NCBI GenBank assembly: GCA_002688155.1 | Contig: NZCH01000011.1 | Span: 1 to 9,432, forward strand | Direction of reading: 5' to 3' | Source: Phycisphaerae bacterium | Lineage (GTDB): Bacteria; Planctomycetota; Phycisphaerae; Phycisphaerales; Phycisphaeraceae | Length of the DNA: 9,432 bases | Shown: piece by piece, positions 1 to 6,625 of the stretch | How positions within the stretch are numbered: the first letter of the stretch is position 1 | How the letters are laid out: each line of letters opens with the position of its first letter | The notes under the pieces: generated by a model | What the model was told of the DNA's origin: nothing | The model's database searches: none | What the model saw: the letters and a program-made list of their open reading frames with translations, nothing else | Made by a program: the position numbers and the translations under genes

Positions 1-28
1 CGATTCCGTCGGTCCATCCTCGCCCAGG

Positions 29-80
29 AAGCGAAGCCGCAATCGGCATCACAATGCCGTGTGTGGCTTCGCTTTTTTTT
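29..80 (+). terminator. Rho-independent terminator for a gene left of the window
   Basis: A ten-base left arm (29-38, AAGCGAAGCC) pairs perfectly with 65-74. The stem continues inward through 39-41/62-64 (one G-U pair). After a 2x2 internal loop an inner six-pair stem follows (44-49 CGGCAT with 54-59 ATGCCG), closed by a four-base loop. Eight Ts follow at 73-80. This is a textbook intrinsic terminator on the + strand, so a rightward gene should end just before position 1; no + frame has a stop between 1 and 28. It lies 5 bp past the nuoF stop on the other strand. Read leftward, the same stem is followed only by a short CTTCCTGG, so it may stop nuoF transcription weakly. Apart from it, positions 1-84 show nothing else. 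Confidence 0.85.
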
Positions 81-84
81 GCGC

Positions 85-1440
85 TCAACTCACTACGGTC
101 AGCGGCACGTATCGCTGCTTCGTCACGCGCGATTCGAACTCGTCCCAGAATTTGTTGACAATGGTGCGGACCGCCCAGTTGGCGCCATCGGCGAGGCCGC
201 AGATGGTGGTACCGGGCATCATGCCCATCGAGCTGGACAGTTCGAGTAACAGGTCCAGATCGCGCGTCGTGCCATCGCCGGCTTCGATGCGCTGCAGAAC
301 CTTGTACATCCAAGTCGTGCCTTCGCGGCATGGCGTGCATTGACCGCACGACTCATGTGAAAAGAATCTCGCGACGTTGCGCGCAACGGCCACCATGTCT
401 GTATCCTCGTCCATCACAATCAGCCCTGCCGTGCCCAGTCCCAGACAGGCGCATTTCTTGCCGATGTCGAAATCCAGCTTCGCGTCGTAATGCTCGGCGG
501 TGACAACACCCATGGAGATGCCCCCGGGCACGGCGGCCTTGAACTTCTTGCCGTCGCGCATACCCATACTGTGGTTTTCGATCAGTTCGCTGATCGTGGT
601 GCCCAGTTCCTCTTCGTACACGCCTGGCCGATTGACGTGGCCCGACACGCCAAAGAGCTTCGGACCAAAGCTCGCGGGCACGGTCGGCGGCGCGCCTTGG
701 GGGCGCTGCGTGCCCATCGACTTGAACCATTCGGCGCCCTTGTCGATGATCGGGCCGACCATCGCCAGCGTTTCGACGTTGTTGATGACCGTTGGCCGAC
801 CAAACGCGCCGGCAACAGCAGGGAACGGCGGCTTGATGCGCGGCCAGCCTCGCTTTCCCTCAAGCGACTCGAGCAGCCCCGTCTCCTCCCCGCAGATGTA
901 AGCCCCCGCGCCGATGTGCACGTAACAATTGGGCACCTGGCCATTGAGCTTGCCCATGATCGACTGATCGCCGAACACGTTGTTAGCGTACGCCTCCTCA
1001 ACCGCCGCTTGCAGTTTCCTGGCCTGCGTGCGGTATTCACCGCGGATGTAGATGTACGCCGTGTCGAGCAGGCACGCGTACATGCAGATGGCGATGCCTT
1101 CGAGCAGCAGGTGCGGATCGTAATCCAGCAGCAGACGGTCCTTGAACGTGCCCGGCTCAGACTCATCGGCATTGACCGCCAAATAGCGGGGCTTGCCGTC
1201 GGGGTCGGGCAAAAACCTCCCCTTCACCCCCGCGGGGAACCCCGCCCCGCCACGCCCTCGAAGCTCGCTGGACTTGACCAGGTCAATCACCTCGCCCGGC
1301 GGCATGTCGATCGCCTTGCGAAGCGCCGCGTACCCGCCCGTCTCGACGAAACGGTCATATAAAACCAGCGCACGTCCCGCCGGGTCCGCGAACGGCCAGC
1401 AGGGGATGCGCTTGGTGAGGATGGGTTCAGTGAGTGCCAT
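85..1440 (-). CDS. nuoF: NADH-quinone oxidoreductase subunit F (NADH/FMN-binding, 51 kDa type)
   Basis: Entry point of electrons into complex I: it oxidises NADH, passes a hydride to FMN, and hands electrons to cluster N3 in the cytoplasmic arm. The 451-residue protein is about the usual length. The glycine-rich NADH/FMN motif RGRGGAGFPAGVK is at residues 61-73, NADESEPGTFKDR at 90-102, and the flavin-site GAGAYICGEETGLLESLEG at 177-195. The SLBB-like part (about 255-330) includes GVSGHVNRPGVYEEELGTT. The C-terminal N3 [4Fe-4S] site is complete: SCGQCTPCREGT gives C365, C368 and C371, with C414 in TTICGLADG. The gene starts 45 bp after nuoE in the same direction and is the last gene of a nuoD-E-F run. 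The ATG at 1440 is the natural N-terminus, although no good Shine-Dalgarno precedes it. NuoG, the usual next gene, is absent: the coding sequence runs straight into the left-edge terminator. Identity is near certain. Confidence 0.97.
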   Translation of the reverse strand: MALTEPILTKRIPCWPFADPAGRALVLYDRFVETGGYAALRKAIDMPPGEVIDLVKSSELRGRGGAGFPAGVKGRFLPDPDGKPRYLAVNADESEPGTFKDRLLLDYDPHLLLEGIAICMYACLLDTAYIYIRGEYRTQARKLQAAVEEAYANNVFGDQSIMGKLNGQVPNCYVHIGAGAYICGEETGLLESLEGKRGWPRIKPPFPAVAGAFGRPTVINNVETLAMVGPIIDKGAEWFKSMGTQRPQGAPPTVPASFGPKLFGVSGHVNRPGVYEEELGTTISELIENHSMGMRDGKKFKAAVPGGISMGVVTAEHYDAKLDFDIGKKCACLGLGTAGLIVMDEDTDMVAVARNVARFFSHESCGQCTPCREGTTWMYKVLQRIEAGDGTTRDLDLLLELSSSMGMMPGTTICGLADGANWAVRTIVNKFWDEFESRVTKQRYVPLTVVS

Positions 1441-1485
1441 ATCAAAGGTGCATCTGCGGTACTACCGCTGCGCGCGGTCATTCGA

Positions 1486-2010
1486 CTACTGCAACGCGCC
1501 AATCTGCACGTCAAAATTCTCTGCCGTGAGGTTCTCGTGCAATGTCTCATCGATCAGCGCACAGGGCGCGGTACCGCATGAACCCAGGCACTCAGCGGTC
1601 ATGAGCGTGAACTTGCCGTCGTCGGTCGTTTCACCCGGACCGATACCCAGCTTGTCCTGAATCATTTCCAGCAGTTGTCCGTGGTTCATCAACTCGCACG
1701 AAATCGACTGACAAACCATGATCAGATACTTGCCCTTGGGTGTCAGCCAGTATTCTTCGTAGAACGTGGCAGTGTCGAGCATTTCGGACGCGGACACGCC
1801 CAGGAACGCGGCCGCTTCTTCCACCGCCTGGTACGGCAGGTAGTTGTGCTCGTGCTGCACGGCATGCAGCACCGGCAACGTCGCCGCCTGACGCGTCGGA
1901 TAACGCGGCAGCACGTCAGCCTCCAGCTCAGCTTTCATCCGATCCGTCAGATAAGGCTCATCGCGACGATCAATCGCCATCGCCGCCGAGTTTTTCATAA
2001 TCCAGGCCAT
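1486..2010 (-). CDS. nuoE: NADH-quinone oxidoreductase subunit E ([2Fe-2S], 24 kDa type)
   Basis: Thioredoxin-fold [2Fe-2S] subunit of complex I that sits beside NuoF and carries cluster N1a. The 174-residue length is normal. Residues about 25-90 form the helical N-terminal domain typical of the family (LPVLHAVQHEHNYLP, then FLGVSASEMLDTATFY). The cluster ligands are all present: C100 and C105 in VCQSISC (C-x4-C), and C141 and C145 in ECLGSCGTAPC (C-x3-C). The ATG at 2010 is chosen because AGGGTG (minus strand, 2019-2024) lies 8 nt upstream, the clearest Shine-Dalgarno in the window. Internal ATGs at 1998 and 1980 are possible alternatives that keep the whole fold. It lies between nuoD (48-bp gap) and nuoF (45-bp gap), all leftward, so the three are probably one operon. 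A tandem octamer-like repeat occupies the nuoD-nuoE gap. Confidence 0.96.
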   Translation of the reverse strand: MAWIMKNSAAMAIDRRDEPYLTDRMKAELEADVLPRYPTRQAATLPVLHAVQHEHNYLPYQAVEEAAAFLGVSASEMLDTATFYEEYWLTPKGKYLIMVCQSISCELMNHGQLLEMIQDKLGIGPGETTDDGKFTLMTAECLGSCGTAPCALIDETLHENLTAENFDVQIGALQ

Positions 2011-2018
2011 GCGCTATT

Positions 2019-2024
2019 CACCCT
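2019..2024 (-). promoter_or_regulatory. Shine-Dalgarno of nuoE
   Basis: Reads AGGGTG on the minus strand, 8 nt before the ATG at 2010. It decides the nuoE start over the two in-frame ATGs 12 and 30 bases further in. It is the only purine-rich ribosome-binding site of normal spacing that I see before any of the seven complete genes. Confidence 0.6.
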
Positions 2025-2032
2025 GGGCTCTT

Positions 2033-2056
2033 GACTTTCCGACTTTCTGACTCTGA
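2033..2056. repeat. Three imperfect tandem 8-bp units in the nuoD-nuoE gap
   Basis: The + strand reads GACTTTCC, GACTTTCT, GACTCTGA back to back, three units of eight bases with increasing divergence. It fills most of the 48-bp gap between the nuoD stop and the nuoE ribosome-binding site. No function can be assigned; it may be simple slippage-generated spacer. Confidence 0.6.
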
Positions 2057-2058
2057 AC

Positions 2059-3348
2059 TCACCGATCCAGCTCCGCCGCGATAATATTCAGACTGCCCAG
2101 CACTGCGACAACGTCGGCGAGCAAGTGTCCCTCAATTAGTTTCGGGAACACAGAGTAGTTGATAAACGACGGCGGTCGACACCCGGCGCGCCACGCCTTG
2201 GGACTGCCGTCACTGACGATGAAATAACCCAGTTCCCCGTTGGCGGTCTCGGCGGCAACGTAAACCTCCGCAATCGGCGCTTCCCAACCGCGGTTCCACA
2301 TCACCAGTTCGAAGTGCTGGATCAGCCCTTCGATCGACCCGTACACCGACGACTTGTCCGGTAAGTGCATCTTGCTGTCGTCAAAGACATTCACAGGCCC
2401 CGACGGAATGCCGTCGATCAACTGTTCGATGATGCTTACCGACTGCCGAACCTCTTCGAGTCGAACGAGAAACCGGGCGTATACGTCGCCGGTCGTGCAC
2501 ACGGGCACCTTAAAGGTCACCGCGGCGGCGCCCTGACCGTCCCAATTGTCCGCGTAACACAGATAGGGTTCGTCCTTGCGCACGTCGCGGCGTACACCGC
2601 TGGCGCGCGCGACCGGACCGGTCAAAGACCAGGCGATCGCCTCATCGTGGCTGATCGCGCCCACGCCCTCCGTACGGTCGCGGAATATCCGGTTGCGCGA
2701 CAGCAGGCCGTCAATGTCATCGACCGCCGGCGCCAGCTGATCGGCTAAAAATGTCTTGACCATCGACTTGAACTGCTCTTGATCGGGCAGGTCCTGCATG
2801 ACACCGCCGACGCGCGTGTAATCCGGGTGGAACCTCTGTCCGGACAGATAATCCATGATGTCGTAGATGCGTTCACGTTCGTTAAACCCGTATAGAAATG
2901 CTGTGAACGCACCCAAATCCAGTGCCGCGGCGCCCAGGCACAGCAAGTGGTTCTGAATGCGTCCAAGTTCTGCGAGAATGGTGCGAATCACCTTGCAGCG
3001 CGGCGTGATGCCGATGCCGAACAGTTTTTCGACCGCCGTATGCCACGCGATGTCGTTCGCAATGGGCGAGATGTAGTCCATGCGACTGACGATCGTGACG
3101 TACTGGTTGTAGTCCAGATGCTCGCCGAGCTTTTCGAACCCTGAGTGGAGGTACCCGATGTGTGGCACGGCCCGGACAATGCGCTCCCCGTCAAGTTCGA
3201 GCACGATGCGCAGCGTCGTGTGTGTGGCCGGGTGTTGCGGCCCGAAGTTGAGCATCCAGCGATCGCCGCGCTGCGGGTCGTCCGCCAGGCCGGTCATGTA
3301 CGGCGTGGTCTCGACGTCGACATCGTAGGGTTTGAGATCGTAGGGCAT
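2059..3348 (-). CDS. nuoD: NADH-quinone oxidoreductase subunit D (49 kDa type, quinone site)
   Basis: Subunit of the quinone-reducing module of complex I, related to the large subunit of [NiFe] hydrogenases. From the chosen start it has 429 residues, a normal length. Family signatures run in order: LNFGPQHPATHTTLRI (33-48), PHIGYLHSGFEKL (62-74), RMDYISPIAND (89-99), LLCLGAAALDLGAFTAFLYG (135-154), EGVGAISHDEAIAWSLTGP (227-245), DEPYLCYAD (259-267), and a C-terminus RPPSFINY...GSLNIIAAELDR. H39 and Y92 align with the quinone head-group ligands known from Thermus Nqo4 (H38, Y87); this alignment is my inference. I start at the ATG at 3348 (MPYDLKPYDV); an in-frame TTG at 3432 would add 28 unlike-family residues. 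It is the first gene of nuoD-E-F, and no nuoC lies upstream, where queG diverges instead. Stand-alone NuoD rather than a NuoCD fusion. Confidence 0.97.
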   Translation of the reverse strand: MPYDLKPYDVDVETTPYMTGLADDPQRGDRWMLNFGPQHPATHTTLRIVLELDGERIVRAVPHIGYLHSGFEKLGEHLDYNQYVTIVSRMDYISPIANDIAWHTAVEKLFGIGITPRCKVIRTILAELGRIQNHLLCLGAAALDLGAFTAFLYGFNERERIYDIMDYLSGQRFHPDYTRVGGVMQDLPDQEQFKSMVKTFLADQLAPAVDDIDGLLSRNRIFRDRTEGVGAISHDEAIAWSLTGPVARASGVRRDVRKDEPYLCYADNWDGQGAAAVTFKVPVCTTGDVYARFLVRLEEVRQSVSIIEQLIDGIPSGPVNVFDDSKMHLPDKSSVYGSIEGLIQHFELVMWNRGWEAPIAEVYVAAETANGELGYFIVSDGSPKAWRAGCRPPSFINYSVFPKLIEGHLLADVVAVLGSLNIIAAELDR

Positions 3349-3371
3349 GCGTCGCGGTCCGGTGTGGCGGG

Positions 3372-3402
3372 ATTGTAGCAAGTGGGCTGCGGTCGGTGGC
3401 AA
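3372..3402 (-). promoter_or_regulatory. Candidate sigma-70-like promoter of nuoDEF
   Basis: On the minus strand TTGCCA (3397-3402) and TACAAT (3372-3377) resemble -35 and -10 boxes. The spacer is 19 bp, longer than ideal. The predicted transcript would start about 16 nt before the nuoD ATG, giving a very short leader without a clear Shine-Dalgarno. The region 3349-3462 is the only space for divergent nuoD and queG promoters. I see no convincing -35/-10 pair for queG there. Evidence is box resemblance only. Confidence 0.3.
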
Positions 3403-3462
3403 GCACCACAGCGTGTAGCGGTCGCACCACAAGTGCAGCCGTTGGACCTACACTGCATCACC

Positions 3463-4656
3463 ATGTCCGCAGTTTCACGAATCTCCGCACGACTCATAAT
3501 TGACCTGGCGCGTGAACACGGTTTCGCGCTCGCCGACGTCACACGCGTCATGCCATCCGCACACACCGACTACATCCGCAACTGGTTGGCGGCCGGCAAG
3601 CACGGCACGATGACGTACCTCGAGCAACACTTCGACGAGCGTGTCGATGCGGGGGTGCTTGTGCCCGGTGCGCGCAGCGTGATCTGTGTTGCGGATGTTT
3701 ATCGAGCCAGGCCGGGGGACTTAAGTCCTCCGGCAGCACCAGATTCACCGATGGGGCGGTTCGCAAGCTACGCCTGGGGCGATGATTACCACAAGGTCGT
3801 CAAGAAACGCCTGTTCGCGATGTGCGACGCGCTGCGCAATCGATGGCCCGGGCACACCTTCCGGGCCGCGGTCGATACCGCACCGATCCTCGAACGCGAA
3901 CACGCCCAACTGGCCGGGCTTGGCTGGATCGGCAAACACACGCTGCTGATCAATACGCAACTGGGCTCATATTTCGTACTGGGCCAGATCGTGACGACAC
4001 TCGCGATTGACGATGACGATGAGGCAATGGCATTTGATGCGACGGACGTGGACACTTGCGGGGACGGGGGCAGGGTTGGTGATCGTGACGATCATTGCGG
4101 CACGTGCACGCGCTGCATCGACGCATGCCCGACGCAGTGCATTGACCCGGCCGGCTACAGGATGGACGCCAGTCGGTGTATCAGCTACCTGACAATCGAA
4201 CATCGTGGAATGATTGACCAGGACCTGCACGCGCCATTGGGTTACTGGATCGCCGGATGCGATGTGTGCCAGGACGTATGCCCGTTTAATCAGCGGGCAC
4301 AAGTCAACGGACAGGGGTCAGATGCGTCCGACGCTCAAATCAACGGCGCGCCGGCTCGCCACGTGGTGCCACGTGCGGACTACTCGGCGCGCAACATGTC
4401 ACTGCCGCTGCTTGACGTATTGAACTGGTCGGCTGCGGACCGCCAGCGCGCGTTCACACGGTCGGCGCTCAAGCGGGCCAAGCTGGACATGCTCAAACGC
4501 AACGCGCTGATCGCGGCGGGAAATTATTTGAAGACCCGTGACGATGACGCGCTGCATCGGCGTGTGAGCGCGCTGTGTGACGATATCGATGAACCCGTAC
4601 TCGTGCGGGAGACCGCGCGGCAGGTCGTGGCGCAAATGAACCGACGGGACATGTGA
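3463..4656 (+). CDS. queG: Epoxyqueuosine reductase QueG
   Basis: Cobalamin- and Fe-S-dependent enzyme that makes the last step of queuosine synthesis on tRNA, reducing epoxyqueuosine at wobble position 34 (GUN anticodons). It is cytoplasmic. The 397-residue protein shows the N-terminal cobalamin-binding region (MTYLEQHFDER 50-60, SYAWGDDYHKVVKKRL 102-117). VDTAPILEREHA (137-148) has D138 as the likely general acid, and GLGWIGKHTLLINTQLGSYF (152-171) follows. The ferredoxin-like part has two cysteine motifs: HCGTCTRCIDACPTQC (C212, C215, C218, C222) and GCDVCQDVCPFN (C266, C269, C273). A helical HEAT-like tail (about 333-392) follows. The ATG at 3463 is preferred; the in-frame GTG at 3382 adds a non-homologous stretch. 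Oddities are a 24-bp DNA palindrome coding residues 83-91, an acidic/glycine loop at about 183-210 that lengthens the linker before the first cluster, and another polar loop at about 280-300. Monocistronic, divergent from nuoD and convergent with the permease. Confidence 0.96.
   Translation: MSAVSRISARLIIDLAREHGFALADVTRVMPSAHTDYIRNWLAAGKHGTMTYLEQHFDERVDAGVLVPGARSVICVADVYRARPGDLSPPAAPDSPMGRFASYAWGDDYHKVVKKRLFAMCDALRNRWPGHTFRAAVDTAPILEREHAQLAGLGWIGKHTLLINTQLGSYFVLGQIVTTLAIDDDDEAMAFDATDVDTCGDGGRVGDRDDHCGTCTRCIDACPTQCIDPAGYRMDASRCISYLTIEHRGMIDQDLHAPLGYWIAGCDVCQDVCPFNQRAQVNGQGSDASDAQINGAPARHVVPRADYSARNMSLPLLDVLNWSAADRQRAFTRSALKRAKLDMLKRNALIAAGNYLKTRDDDALHRRVSALCDDIDEPVLVRETARQVVAQMNRRDM
3711..3734. 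repeat. 24-bp near-perfect palindrome inside queG
   Basis: The left arm GCCGGGGGACTT (3711-3722) is the reverse complement of the right arm AAGTCCTCCGGC (3723-3734) except for one position, which can form a G-T/G-U pair. There is no spacer. It encodes R-P-G-D-L-S-P-P-A of queG in a loop that varies in the family, between the ICVADVY strand and SYAWGDDYH. The Leu here is a TTA codon, unusual in this GC-rich sequence. This looks like a small inserted palindromic element tolerated in a surface loop, but one copy in the window cannot prove that. Confidence 0.7.
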
Positions 4657-4701
4657 GTCATTGCCAGACACCCACGCGGCAGTCCGCGGACGGACAGTTG
4701 T

Positions 4702-4735
4702 GAGCTTGGCGCCCCCGGGTTCATGCTTTTTACTT
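4702..4735 (+). terminator. Possible weak terminator after queG
   Basis: GAGCTTGG (4702-4709) can pair with CCGGGTTC (4715-4722) as RNA, using three G-U pairs, around a five-base loop. A T-rich run (TTTTTACTTTT) begins at 4727, five bases after the stem. It sits in the 100-bp gap between the convergent ends of queG and the permease. The wobble-rich stem makes it a tentative call. The 10-bp palindrome GTCCGCGGAC near 4682-4692 lacks a T-run and is not part of it. Confidence 0.3.
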
Positions 4736-4756
4736 TTCAACTTTTCCGCTCAACTG

Positions 4757-6529
4757 CTAAACACGGAAAATCACCCCCATCCGTTTGCCCATGAGCATGC
4801 CCGCGCCCACGAGCGTAACCATCAGCAGCCCCATACCCCACACACCCATCGCGCTGGCGATATATGGCCCGTCGCCGAGCCTGTTGAACAGGTCGAAGAT
4901 CGCCTTGGTAATCGGGTAATGCTCCTGCTTCTGCGCCAGAATCAACGAGTCGGAGACCTCGAGCATCGCGAAGGAGAATGTGAGGATGCCGCCGGCGATC
5001 AGGTTCGCCATGACAAGTGGCAGCACGACTCTGCGGATCGCCGTCATCGTCGACGCGCCCAGGTTCAGCGCCGCTTCCTCCAACTGGACTGACGTTTGCT
5101 GCAGCCCAGCGGAGACCGATCGGACGACATAGGGCAAACGCCTGACCGCGTACGCGATGATCAGAAACATGATCGGGTTTGGATTGTTGCCGGTCACGCG
5201 AAAGATCGATGCGACATCCGTGGATCCATCCGCGTCGAACAAGCGCGCCAGTTGATCGAACGGCCAATGCAACGTCATCGCGACATACCCGAACGCCATC
5301 ACAATCCCCGGCACCGCCAGCGGCAGCATCGCCAGCGAATCGAGAAGCCATCCACCGCGCACCTTCGCACGCACCGTCAGATACGAAATCGCCAGACCGC
5401 CCACGATGCAGATCAGCATCGCGGAAACGGCGTACACCAGGCTGTTCTGTATCGACCCGACGGCCATCGGGTGCGAAAGCGCGCGTTCGTAGTGGCCCAC
5501 CGTAAACGCGCTGGGAAGCACGCTGCGGTACCACGCGCCGTCGACGGAGAACGACGACAGGACAACGCCGGCGTGCGGCAGAATCGCCACGCCGATCAAA
5601 ACCGTAAAGAGCAGCACTGCGCCGAGCGCGCGGACACCCGTCAGCCGCGTCATCACCGACCCCACCGACGCCTTACTTTGCATCTGACACGCCTTGCCGC
5701 CGAACACAAACTTGCCCGCGAGATAGATGAGCACCGCGACCGTGAGCATCACCACCGTCAGCGCGTATGGCTGAGGACTCGACTCGACCTCTTGAATACC
5801 CCAAAACACCTGCACCGGCGTGACCGTGTAATAGTCGAACATCAGCGGCGTGCCCAACTCGGTGAATGACCAGATGAACACGATCGTTGACCCGGCGAAC
5901 ACACCCGGCAGAATCAGCGGGAAACTGATGCGCCAGAACCGACGCCATCGTCCTGCGCCGAGATTTTCCGCCGCTTCGTCGAGCGTCGGGTCCAGGTTGG
6001 CCATCGCCGCAGTGATGTTCAGAAACAGAATCGGGTACAGATGCAGCGCCTCCATCACGACCACGCCCCAGAACCGGCCGCCCACCGCCCCACCGAGAAA
6101 GTCGATACCCGGCTGGCTCGCGTCCAGGACGCCCAAATCCATCAGCAGCGTGTTGAGCGCACCAAACCGGCCAAGTAGCGCGCGAACCCCAATCGCGCCC
6201 ACGAATGGCGGAAGAATAAGAGGCACCAGCACCAATGACGTTAACAGTGCCTTACCCGGAAACTCGTAGCGCGTCGCCAGCGACGCCAGCGGCAATGTCA
6301 TGGTCAGGCACAGCACCGTCGTGCACGCCGCGATCAGAAGACTGTTGACCAACCCCTGAAGCGATAGCGGATCCTTGAACACGTCCAGCACGTAGCGCAG
6401 CGTCAACTCGCCCTGCGTGTCAACAAACCCGCCTCGCACTGTCAGCACAATCGGCCAGACAAGGAACATCGCCAGCAACACCAGCAGCAAGGTGAACAGG
6501 CCGTATCGGTATAGAGTTCGGGGACGCAT
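4757..6529 (-). CDS. ABC transporter permease with two fused membrane domains (iron/putrescine/thiamine-like family)
   Basis: Inner-membrane channel of a binding-protein-dependent importer. The 590 residues form two homologous permease halves (about 1-275 and 298-590), each with roughly six membrane segments. Examples are 9-30, 60-85, 97-118, 155-177, 210-230 and 255-277 in the first half, and 300-325, 362-385, 394-420, 452-466, 506-530 and 558-580 in the second. Each half has a cytoplasmic EAA loop that contacts the ATPase: EAAENLGAG (185-193, ending ISFPLILPG) and EEAALNLGAS (484-493, ending VVLPL). Such fused permeases are typical of ferric iron (FbpB/SfuB), thiamine (ThiP) and phosphonate-type importers; the substrate cannot be read from the permease. 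No ATPase or binding protein is nearby, so partners are elsewhere. The ATG at 6529 (MRPRTLYRYG) starts just before the first membrane segment; an in-frame TTG at 6601 adds 24 polar residues. Divergent from nuoI. Confidence 0.93.
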   Translation of the reverse strand: MRPRTLYRYGLFTLLLVLLAMFLVWPIVLTVRGGFVDTQGELTLRYVLDVFKDPLSLQGLVNSLLIAACTTVLCLTMTLPLASLATRYEFPGKALLTSLVLVPLILPPFVGAIGVRALLGRFGALNTLLMDLGVLDASQPGIDFLGGAVGGRFWGVVVMEALHLYPILFLNITAAMANLDPTLDEAAENLGAGRWRRFWRISFPLILPGVFAGSTIVFIWSFTELGTPLMFDYYTVTPVQVFWGIQEVESSPQPYALTVVMLTVAVLIYLAGKFVFGGKACQMQSKASVGSVMTRLTGVRALGAVLLFTVLIGVAILPHAGVVLSSFSVDGAWYRSVLPSAFTVGHYERALSHPMAVGSIQNSLVYAVSAMLICIVGGLAISYLTVRAKVRGGWLLDSLAMLPLAVPGIVMAFGYVAMTLHWPFDQLARLFDADGSTDVASIFRVTGNNPNPIMFLIIAYAVRRLPYVVRSVSAGLQQTSVQLEEAALNLGASTMTAIRRVVLPLVMANLIAGGILTFSFAMLEVSDSLILAQKQEHYPITKAIFDLFNRLGDGPYIASAMGVWGMGLLMVTLVGAGMLMGKRMGVIFRV

Positions 6530-6625
6530 GAATCGGGTTTCGGGTGCTGGGGATTCGAGTGCGGATACAATACAATGTTGACGATACGGTTGGCCTCGCA
6601 AGTACTAATTCGTTACGGACCACTC
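6530..6625. promoter_or_regulatory. Divergent promoter region between the permease gene and nuoI
   Basis: This 96-bp gap must hold start signals for both genes. On the + strand TTGACG (6578-6583) is a good -35 match, with TACTAA at 6603-6608 as a possible -10. The spacer is 19 bp, and transcription would begin only about 10 nt before the nuoI ATG. A tandem TACAATACAAT (6566-6576) offers alternative -10 boxes on the + strand, but without a clear -35. For the leftward permease gene I see only poor matches. No operator-like inverted repeat is evident. Confidence 0.3.

Noticed and set aside
490..1362. Long + strand reading frame (290 codons) opposite nuoF
   Set aside because: It lies wholly antisense to a gene with complete family motifs, and its translation is Arg/His/Ala-rich with no recognisable domain. 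It is a codon-bias shadow.
1456..1468. Small hairpin GCGGT-ACT-ACCGC between nuoE and nuoF
   Set aside because: A five-pair stem without a T-run is too weak to call a terminator or attenuator within an evident operon.
3322..3345. Nine-base direct repeat ATCGTAGGG twice at the start of nuoD
   Set aside because: It simply encodes the repeated Pro-Tyr-Asp of the NuoD N-terminus and is too short to indicate an element.
3349..3432. N-terminal extension of nuoD from a TTG at 3432
   Set aside because: The added 28 residues are unlike NuoD and would run through the divergent promoter space; the ATG at 3348 gives the normal length.
4279..4299. Inverted repeat TGCCCG...CGGGCA in queG
   Set aside because: It is a short six-base stem inside the conserved CPFN codons with a nine-base loop; this is expected by chance in GC-rich coding DNA.
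5096..5869. + strand frame (257 codons) opposite the permease gene
   Set aside because: Its translation is a low-complexity mix of Arg, His, Asp and Gln with no hydrophobic core, mirroring membrane-segment codons of the real gene.
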